This document shows positions 38,301-49,790 of a stretch of DNA of 64,000 nucleotides, piece after piece. The first letter of the stretch is position 1. Each line of letters starts with the position of its first letter. The DNA comes from Melitaea cinxia (lineage: Eukaryota > Arthropoda > Insecta > Lepidoptera > Nymphalidae). Position numbers and translations under genes: made by a program. Below the pieces are notes generated by a model, which was not told where the DNA came from, searched no databases, and worked only from the letters and a program-made list of their open reading frames with translations. The stretch covers positions 7,649,177 to 7,713,176 of the forward strand of contig NC_059398.1 in NCBI RefSeq assembly GCF_905220565.1, given 5' to 3'.

Positions 38301-41300
38301 TAATCCGAGGAGGTCACTTTGTTTCTAAATTTCAGAACGTATTTTTTTATAAAACTAGGGCAGCAAACAAGCGTATGTATCCATCTAATAGTAAGCGGTT
38401 CCGTAGACTTGCAACACCACAGAAGCATCCCAATCGCGTTACCCGGCCACGATCGGAGCTCTGGCCATATTACACGTGTTATTTAGCTGTGACTTTCTGT
38501 AAGGTTGAGGCACTTCCCCAGACGGGTTACTCAGATATTGAGCAGGATATTTTCGTGTTCTACCTCAATCAAAGCTTGAGAGCATTTTTAAAATATAATT
38601 TATAAATGGAAAATGAGTTATAAAGTAGTCGGTCACCTATTGCCGAGGTACCAGAGCAGGTAGAAGGCGAGATAGAGCACCGCGAAGAGCGAAAAGAGCA
38701 CGGCGAGCGCGACGTAGAGCGGCGCGCCCGCCACGGCCGCCACGGCGCCCGCCGCCAGCGCCGCGTGCCACGCCGCCCACGACACCGCCCACGACCACGC
38801 CCAGCCCGTCTCGCACCACTGCCGCGCGAAGTTNNNNNNNNNNNNNNNNNNNNNNNNNNNNNNNNNNNNNNNNNNNNNNNNNNNNNNNNNNNNNNNNNNN
38901 NNNNNNNNNNNNNNNNNNNNNNNNNNNNNNNNNNNNNNNNNNNNNNNNNNNNNNNNNNNNNNNNNNNNNNNNNNNNNNNNNNNNNNNNNNNNNNNNNNNN
39001 NNNNNNNNNNNNNNNNNNNNNNNNNNNNNNNNNACACAGAAACCGGCACCTTGGAGCGCGCCCGCATGGCGACGTGCAGCGCGGTGTCGCCGCGGTTGTC
39101 GGCGGCGGCCACGCGCGCGCGCCGCTCCAGCAGCAGCGCCACCATGTCCGCGTGGCGCGAGCGCACCGCGCGCAGCAGCGCCGTGTCGCCGCTCTGGGGG
39201 CGGGAAACTCTCATACTGGTACGTTTGCGTTCTATTCTTGTATTTTACTCAAACAAAAAAATCGACTTTTATTTTGCAACGACAAGTATAAAACAAATAC
39301 AAATTATTAACTAAAAAATTATTAGTCAGATCTCTCTAATGGTAAAAATATAAAACAAATTATTAACTAAAAAATTACTAGTCAGATCTCACTAATGGTT
39401 AAAAAAATTGAATTATACGACAAAATTAAATAATTTTATATGTTGTTAAAACTTTGTTTTATCGTGTTAACATCAGAGTATGTATTGACGATGCGTTGGT
39501 GCAGCGGTCACAGCACTGGCTGTAGCGCTGGCGGTCGCGGATTCGGTCTCCACTCCCAACAGACATTTTTATTGGCCATATAGATGTTTGACGTGGTCGT
39601 GGCGTTTGTACTTATGTATTACGTGTTTCCGGAGCCCTGACACAGGAGAGAATCCTACTGGGGGCCGTTAAGTGTGAAGCGTTTATTTATGCATTTATTG
39701 ATATATTATATTTCTTCTTGCTACGAATTCAACTATACTATAAGTACTAGGGCAAGAAATATTACCATTTCAGTTCCAATGTGAACAGACTGTCTACGAT
39801 ATTCTATAGTATATCTAAAAAATAAAAATAAAATCTTACACTAGTACAATGTTCTAAATCTGGGTTAGATGCTAGAAGTAGTTTTAAAATGGCGACGTGG
39901 CCTTTTTCTACAGCTGTGTAAACTGGGGTTTTCTTCTCTTTTCCGGGTAGGTCCACGTCCACGTGTTTCTTTAGCAAGGCCTCTACTATGTTCTTGTACC
40001 CTCCTTTCACTGCGTATATGAGGGGCGTGTCTTTTGAGTGATCCTGAAAAAATAATTTAATTTAATCCGAATAATCTTTAGGTTGACCTTCATACCTAGT
40101 TATTCGTAAAACAAAACTTAAACTTTATAAAACTGCGATTAGCAAAATAATATAAAACAATATTAGTAGTGAGAATAAGACCTGCTCAAAATACGGAGCA
40201 GCCCGACTGGGGTAGTACCTCGACCTTACAGAAGATCACAGCAAAATAATACTGTTTTCAAGCAGTATTGTGTTTCTGTTGGTGAGTAAGGTGACCAGAG
40301 CTCCTGGGGGGATTGGGGATTGGGTCGGCAACGCGCTTGCGATGCTTCTGGTGTTGCAGGTGTCTATAGGCTACGGTAATCGCTTACCATCAGGTGAGCC
40401 GTAAGCTTGTTTGCCGACCTAGTGACATATAAAAAAAAAAAAAAAAAGTGAGAATAAGAAAGATTTTAATACATTTTATCAGCGCTTGCTTGAGGTACAA
40501 ATGAATGCATTATAAAATTTTAGATACGGCTGTTTCATTCAAAATCAAATAAATGTTTTATATTAGTCCATTTATATTTATTATACAAGTGCGTAATTAA
40601 TAGTTGAACTCTTGAACGATGAACGTCTAATTTTATAGATCACAACACATTTACCGGAAAATTTGCAACTCGCTAATGTCACAAACTTCTTGGCATCGTC
40701 ACATATCTCCGAAGGTCGACGTCTACGACGCTGTCATATTTAACGTTTATGATTAATTAAAACTATATAAAGGTCATTCAATCGTAATTAAATGATGAGA
40801 TACGAATAAAACTCCTCATAAAGTGATTAAAGTTGAATTAGATTTTAACAAACGTCACGTGTTATTTAAAACGATTTTCTAATTGGCTTGTATTTATAAA
40901 TAAGTAATATTATATTTATGTATGTCGAGAGTCATTATTATAAAAGTAGATTAAAGTTTTTGACCTAGATCTTATTGAGGAATTTTGGTAATTGCAATGA
41001 TTAAACGAAATCGAATTACAATAGTGTGAAAATGTGTCACTGCTAATCGAAATTCTTTTTAAGATTCAGCCAGTAACATTCCATTGCTGGGAAGAGGTAT
41101 TTTTCTCTATGTAGAAGTATTGGAGCTTAATCCATCACGCTGCGCCACTGCGGGTTGGCGGATACATTCGCTACTATGAGTAATGATCACTAATAAGTAT
41201 TTACTATAACGACTGGGACCGACAGCTTAACGTGCTCTCCGAGGCACGGCGGGAAGACCCACAAGCACAGACATCCAAATCGGAAAGAAATATTTTTACA

Positions 41301-43285
41301 AATACAAATTATCCATACCGAGCGGGAATCGAACCCACAAACCGTTGGTATTTTAACTCCTAATATAGGAAATTATTATATCCTCCTCCTAATATAGGAA
41401 AAAATTTGAAGCGTAATCGGCCACGTTGCTCAGTTGTATGTTGGCGGATAACTTCCCCACTAAGATTAACGACCGTTTATTAGGTATATAATAGCAACTG
41501 GGACCAAGGGAACTTTCTGAGGCACAGTAGAGCTAGGATCCATAATAACCAGACTAGAAGGAATATTTGTAATCCATCAAATAACCATGGGTAAAGACGC
41601 CGCGTTGGCGCAACGGTCACAGCACTGGTTTGTGCCTGTTGTGCTGGCGGTTGCGGGTTCAATCCCCGCACATGAAAAGCATTTGTATTGGTCATACAGA
41701 TGTTTATCGTGGTCTGGGTGTTTGTGCAGTCCTTGTGGGTCTCCCCACCGTGCCTCGGAGAGCACGTTAAGCCGTCGGTCCCGGTTGTTATCATGTACAC
41801 TTGATAGCGATCGTTACTCATAGTAGGGAATATATCCGCCAACCCGCATTGGAGCAGGGTGGTGGATTAAGCTCTTATCCTTCTCCTATATGGGGAAAGA
41901 GGCCAATGTCCAACAGTGCGATATTACAGGCTGATGCGTAGCCATGGGTATAAGTGTTATTTCCATATCCCTGCTCTGGAACGGTCTGGGCGTTGTTGTG
42001 TGATAACACATCATTATAATTACCTGAACATTAATATATGCTCCGGAATTTATCAATGCGAGTGCGATATCATAGAATCCTTCCTTGCAAGCGATAGCCA
42101 ACGCCGTGCAACCGTCTTTGTCTAACGCGTTCACGTTAGGTTTATGTTCTAGTAACATTTGGACGATTTCAAAATGGTTTCCTGTAAAATAGAATTTATT
42201 TTAAAATTTCACGTGTATAAAATACAGGAAATATACTCGGTAACATTAAGATAAGAAGTACATGAATATAAATAATATTACAATGAAACTTGATTACAGT
42301 TACCTTATATTATTATTATCATAACTTTATATCGATGTCTTTTAGTTTACATTAGTTGGTTTTATAATCAGAATGAGATGGCATGGTTAATTGTACGACT
42401 TGAAAAACTACAGTTTTAGACATGTTATTATATACTAGAGCAGCAATATGTCTTCGTTTGTACTGAATAATTAAATTTTATTAGATTATGCATCTAAGCG
42501 CAATTAATTTCAGTAGGACAGTTAAGAACTTATTGATATTTAAAAAAAAAAAAAATTTATTGATTGTTCTATCTTTCGGTTTCTAGCTACTGTTGTAATG
42601 ATAAACAAAGTTAAGTTCTAAACGTAAAGACAATAATTTTGCTTGGCTAACACCCAAGGCTAGCGCATATCTGTCACGATGCTGTCAACCAATGTTTTTG
42701 CTGGAGTTTCAATGACAAAATCTTGTTATCTTCCGATATTTTGGCATTCGAACTCGCACACCCGCTCGTGACTAAGTGTTTATCTCAAAGTAAAGTAATA
42801 TGCATTGCAGACGGAAATAATTGTAATTATATATTTGCAAATTATTAATAGAAATAAAAAAAAATTACTTGTATTTTTTTATACAATTAGATCGGCACAC
42901 AAGGGTTACGACTCACCAACGGTAAGCGATTACCGTAATTTCATTCACCATACATCTTATACCATCTTACTTAGTTGACAATCGCTAGATAATGTTGTTT
43001 GTGTCGCTTAAATGCGGTGAATCCGAAGCATGCAGTCAACATATTGAAATGTTATTGGTTTATCAAAATATCTTACGCCATGTGGCGATAAATTAAAAAT
43101 ATTATTATAAAATAGAAAATAAAGCTTATAATGAAAGTATGATACGTTAATACTAGTAAACTATTAATGCCATTAAGATATGCCTTTTAACTAACAAAGG
43201 ATATATTATTGTGTCATTGTCATTGTGTAAAATTGTAGTTCTATTCGTAACATAGTTAAAAAGGATATGAAATTTGTACTGAAGC

Positions 43286-43337
<52 letters not shown>

Positions 43338-46300
43338 TGAATAAATGTAATATAATTAAAAGTAGTTTAACGGAGGTAGTGTACACCAGGAAATATTCTG
43401 CTCAAAATCGAGAATCGATGCTTCAAGCAGTGTTGTGTTCCTGTAATAAGTAGGATAAGGTACGGCAAGGCGCTTGCGATGCTTCTGGTGTTGCAGGAAT
43501 CTATAAGACACAGCTTAACTACAACAGCTTACAATCAGAAGAGCCGTACGCTCGTGCGCCGATCCCCGCCGCCACCTACACCGGACGGTATTACACAAGA
43601 GAGGCGGCTGACCGTGCGTGGCCTGCAGCAGCGGCGTCCAGCAGTACATGCCGGCGGTGTTGGAGTCGGCGCCGGCGCGCAGCAGCGCGGCGCAGGCGGC
43701 CGCGTCGCCGGCGCGCGCCGCCCACGTGAGCGCGGACGTGCCGTACTTGTCGCACGAGTTGGGCCGCGCGCCCGCCGCCAGCAGCCGCGCCACCACGCCG
43801 CTGTGCCGCCGCCCCGCCGCCCACACTAGCGAGCTGGCCACGTCACCACCACGTTTCATTACCACTACACTTGACCATGTTGCAATAGGGAACAGTTGGC
43901 CACGTCACCGCACCATTTCATTACCACTACACTTGACTACGTTGCCAACAGGGAACAGTGGACACAGCGCGTGAATCGATATCAACGGGTTGACTGGCAC
44001 CTGGAGGATCTATCCAGTCAGTCTTCAAATATTTAAATTACATTTCGTGCTTGGCGGTAAAGAAAAAAATCATTAAGAATCATTCCAGAAGAAATTCTGA
44101 GACATGTCATATTTGCAGATTAGGCTTCAACCCACATGAGATCATTACCCAGCTGAGTGACTAGAACAGCTGTATGCTCATAACCGTAGCCTTTTCTGTA
44201 GTTCGATTCTGCCGTAGCCTTTTAGCTCCTCTACCGTAACAGTTGAAATGGTTTTGTAGTATAGTCATTTTCAACTCAAGACATTAGGTAATATTTTAAT
44301 TGATTATTAAACACATTTTTGTGCAAATACGTATGAGCATTTAAAAAAATGTACTTGAAACAAAATAACATCGTGTATATTACATATCTTTAAAATAAAA
44401 TTAGTAATCGCTACATATGTTTAGTAATTGGACTGTTATGTACAATACGACATTCGTTTAAAATGGAATGACGTTTGTGACATTTTTACGATCTATACAT
44501 TCTTCGTTCATAAATTGGCCATGATATAATGGTACCTAAGTATGATATTTACTAAACAGACTGTTTGTTACAAGTTACAGCGATTGTTGTCAATAAAATC
44601 ATATGTAATGCCTATTACCTATATAATAACATACAAGATAACTACGTCTTTCCAAATTATTATTTTCCTTAAATACACATACTTGATATTGTAGTTTCCG
44701 TGTGCGTGTACATCAGCACCTTTCTCGAGAAGAAGTGCAACGATTTCTTCGTGTCCTTTATAAGAGGCCCACATGAGAGGGGACCAACCACCCTGTAACA
44801 AATTAGGTTCAATCGACTTTCTTTCCAAAGAGTTTGATTTTGTGTGTTCATTTCAATTAAATGTAATTTTTTGATATCTTAACTTAATGTTTCTGATCCG
44901 AAAGGAATTTTCATAAGTAAAATATTGCTCTACAATCTTTGAAGTTTTTTTTTTTTTAAATACAACTCTCTTCAAACAATGTAGATAATTATAAATAAAA
45001 AAAACTAGTAGGTAATATTTATATTTTTATAGAGAATTAATCAGTAAAACAATGTAAAACCTCAACGTAAACAGTTTTTAACATCAAGTATTGCAAGTTT
45101 ATATTAAAACTAGCGACCCGCCCCGGCTTCGCACGGGTGCAATGTTGATACAAAATATGCTACAGAATGTCTTTATTCATAATGTGAAGCTAGCTTATAG
45201 CATGGTTATTAACATAATAACAACAACATTCAAATATGCGCCGTTAGATTACACGTTGTTACAGAATGCGTTGAAGAAATAAAGTTTCACTCGTTCCCGT
45301 AGGTGATAGCGTGATAATATGTAGCCTATATGTTGACCCGACTGCTTAATAATATTCGTGTCAAATTTGAAGTAAATCCATAAAGTACCTACTTTTTGAG
45401 TTGATCCCGGATAAAAATTCTAAAAGCTATATTTTTGGCTTCGGTATCGATTGTAGATCACACCCCAAGTATTCTTTTAAAAAAATATTCAATGTACAGT
45501 TTTGACTTTCCTACCATTTTATTATATGTATAGATTACTATAAGCCGAACGTTATTAATAAAATAAATCGAACTGATCTTTTTTTTGATAGTTTTATTTT
45601 ATACAGTTAATAAATACTATATATACAGTGAATAAATAATATATTTACTGAAAAATCATTCATTCAAGCCTTCGGCATACGTATATATTAACAATAATAT
45701 TATGTATGCCTAACTTTATGACTTGAATTCGAAGGGCGTTTTTGTCAGTTGCAAGACTACTTAAGAATAATAAGTCACTCGTCACGGTGCATTACACTTT
45801 TTAGTCGAGAAAAACATTCTATTAATATAATGTTATTGTTTGAAGATGATATCTATACTATTGTGTACAGTTTAACCAGTTTTAAGAATGTGGGGATGTC
45901 GCTGATTTCTTGGCAATGGTCCACCACAAGTATAAATATACTAATTTTTGGTGCACAGTCCAGAATACACTTGGTCATTGCTCTATTATAATTATTTGGG
46001 TTAAAATCAACTGTAAAACCTTTTAAGCTAAACCAATAAAAAAATTTTTTTTAATTTTCACCAGCCCAGAACATGTGACTTGAAAAAATCATTAATAATC
46101 TAATTATTTTCTGTCTGTGAACAGTTATTTATTAATAAAAAATTAATACCTGCTTTGAATAATGATTTCAGTTTTACAAAAAGTACATCTCTAACAGAAC
46201 TAAATCGATTCTTGTTACATCTGAGTTGTAAATGTATATTTGAACTGAAAGACTATTAGTAGCATTTGTTACTTAATTAGATTAATAACGATGATACTTA

Positions 46301-47952
46301 TATGTCGCAGCTGAATAATAAATTTAATGGAATAGCATATTTCGTTCAAACAACAGAATATAAATACATATTTATATATCTTACTTCTCCATACCAATTT
46401 TAGTTCTGCATTGTAAAAAATAGTTTCACATATCAAAACTAACAATTTTAGTTCTGGATTGTAAAAAAGTTTCACAATCAAAAGCGACAGTAGAACAATT
46501 TTAAAAGATAATAATAATTGTGTTTGCTCACAAACGAAAAAAACCGACTTCAATTACATCGACGAGTAATACAACGAAGATCGACGAAAAAATAGTCAAG
46601 TAACTACGCGTTATTAAATATTACTCAAAAAGTAGTAATCAGATCTCGATAAAATTTATATGTGACCACATGACAAACATCAGCTTTCGGTTAAATCAAA
46701 AATTATCAAAATCGGTACACCCAGTAAAAAGTTATTGCGGATTTTCAAGAGTATCTCTCGATTTCTCTGAGATCCCATCATCAGATCCTGGTTTCCATAT
46801 CATGGTACTAAACTAGGTATATCCCCTTTCTAACAAAAAAAGAATTATCAAAATCGGTACATCCAGTAAAAAGTTATGCGGTATAATACGACGTAGGTCG
46901 ACGAAAAAAGCGTCAAGTAAAAACGCATTGTTAGATAACTCAAAAAGTAGTAGTTTGATCTTAAATAAATTTAAGTGGGACTAAATGACACACACCACCT
47001 TTCGATTAAAAAAAAATTGTCGAAATCGGTCCACCCAGTCAAAAGTTCTGAAGTAACATTCATAAAAAAAAAATACAGTCGAATTGAGAACCTCCTCCTT
47101 TTTTTGGAGGCGGTTAAAAATATAATAGAGTTTATTTTGTTTTATTTGTTATAGGATGTAATAAAACTTTTACTATTTGGGAGTATAACCCTGTACTTTA
47201 AAATTATTTATGATCATACAATTAATAAACAGAAAAACAGATTGTTTATAATAGCCGCTTTAGCTAATGGTCTACGAAATTAATCTCTACCATATGGTAG
47301 TAGTATAAACAATAATAGATTTAAGAATGAATTAATATACAGGTTTGATGTTGAAAATGCCATTTGGAACGATCTGAATAAATGATAGTTCAATGCATAA
47401 TAATTGTGTTTGCTCGCAAACGAAAAAAAAACCGACTTCAATTACATCGACAAGTAATACAACGTAGATCGACGAAAAAATAATCAAGCAACTACGCGTT
47501 ATCAAAGATTACTCAAAAAGTAGTTATTAGATCTCGATAAAATTTATATGTGACCACATGATAAACATCAGCTTTCGATTAAATTAAAAATTATCAAAAT
47601 CGGTACACCCAGTAAAAAGTTATTACGGATTTTCGAGAGTTTCCCTCGATTCCTCTGGGATCCCACCATCAGACCCTGGTTTCCTTATCACGGTACCAAA
47701 CTAGGGATATCCTCTTTCCAACAAAAAAAGAATTATCAAAATCGATACACCCAGTAGAAAGTTATGCGGTATAATACAACGTAGGTCGACGAAAAAAGCG
47801 TCAAGTAAAAACACATTATTAGATATAACTCGAAAAGTAATTGTTAGATCTCAAATAAATTTAAATGGGACCAATTGACACACACCACCTTTCGATTAAA
47901 ACAAAATTTGTCGAAATCGGTCCACCCGGTCAAAAGTTCTGATGTAACATAC

Positions 47953-48018
<66 letters not shown>

Positions 48019-49750
48019 GTCGAATTGAGAACCTCCTCCTTTTTTGGAAGTCGGTTAAAAAGAGTAAATAAGAGAGTTATGTTTTATGTTGAAAAAATTT
48101 TTTTAGGGTTTCGTATCGAAACGGTGCAAAAAAAGGAACTCAATTAAGATAAAATCACAATAAGTCTATCTGTTCGTTTAAACGTGTCACAGACAGGCTT
48201 GTAACATACAAGAGATACATTATCTCTAGAATTTTCGTAAAATATTTATTACTACAAGTGCCATGTTGACAAGTAATAAAAATAAAATTCTTATATCTTT
48301 TAATAATCCAATCTTAAATACCTTTATGACATGTAGTATCTTAATGATAATTTCGCCTTAGCTTTAACTTTATTCGTTTTAATATTTTGATTTGTAAGCA
48401 ATAAATGTATGCTCCACTTACATAGTCTCTGGAATCAACCTGGGCCCCAGCATCGAGCAGTTCTTGAACGATGGATAAATGTCCGCCCCTTGCGGCGAAC
48501 GCGAGCGCCGTCCATCCGTCGGTGTCGGCCGCGCACGCGTCCGCGCCCGCGCCCAGCAGCAACCGCACCGCCGACAGCCGACCGTTCTCACTCGCACACA
48601 TGAGCGCCGTCGTGCCATTCTATATTTTTGATAGTCTCGTTGAAATATTGAAATATAACCAATAAAATATATCATTATTATAACTATTTCTAGTTTAATA
48701 AATACGTAAAATTACTTGTTTACAAACAAAAAGTTAAACTATCGAATATGTCCTGGAAAAATGTATATGCATTACTCCTCAGACAGTTGAAAAAAATACA
48801 CAAAAAGGACATGAGTAAAACCAAAAGAACAATACAAAGTCGTTACTCGTATAATTAAAAAAAAAAATAAGTCTTTTTCATGGTCGTCATTTTTTTCATC
48901 AATACCTAGTACAGTAACTTCTTAAATAAAAATTAAGACGAAAAAGAAACTTCGCGACCTTTTGCAGCGTGAAAAAGTAGCAGCATTCTGATTAATTGAC
49001 TACTTTGGAATACTTAGTTTGTATGCCAAAAGGAAAATTAATTTTTAAGTAGGAGATATAAATAAATAAAAATAAAATAAAATAGGAGACTTCAGACTAT
49101 GAGATTAAGTATTGTTAAGCGAAAATTTAGGTATGCATTATCATTCAGTGTTAAACAAAGTTTGTAGTTTTTTGTTTGCTTGAAATACGCATATTTATTG
49201 ACTACGTTGTACTTACTATTTATTAAAACGCAAAAGACAAAACTTTGTAGGTAATAGAATTGTTAAATCTTAACTTATCAAATATAAAACAAAAACAATA
49301 TATTTTATCAATTTAACAGGTCAATTAAAGTCTTATCTACATTAAATCAAATAACAAAAAAAAAAAACAATGTTTTTCTTCGCTGTCTGTTTTGTTTTTG
49401 ATATTCAAATATTGTTCATAACTTTTTGTATGAACATTGGTGTACCTCAAAGGTTCTCGGCAGGGTTCGCCAAACCGATTCATAAAGGTAACCGTTTGAA
49501 ACGGTTACCGTATGAATCGGATACCGATTGAAAAGGTTACCGTTTTATTTCGGTTCCAAAACCGTAATAAAACGGTTACCGATTAAACTGTAATACCGAA
49601 ATATAACGTTATGTATTTCGGTTTTAAATGATTCGGAGAAGTAAGAGAGGATGACAAAATCTGTGAGCCATCGTTTAAAATGAAGAATCTGTAATGTTCC
49701 TTTGCTTTTTAACCGACTTCAAAAAAAGGAGGAGGTTACTCAATTCGACC

Positions 49751-49790
<40 letters not shown>

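Noticed and set aside
43479..43974. Plus-strand frames of about 116 codons over Kidins220 exon 4
   Set aside because: GC-rich antisense shadows of an ankyrin exon; no independent signals.
47875..48147. Poly-lysine frame
   Set aside because: Translation of the 59-A run within a dispersed repeat.
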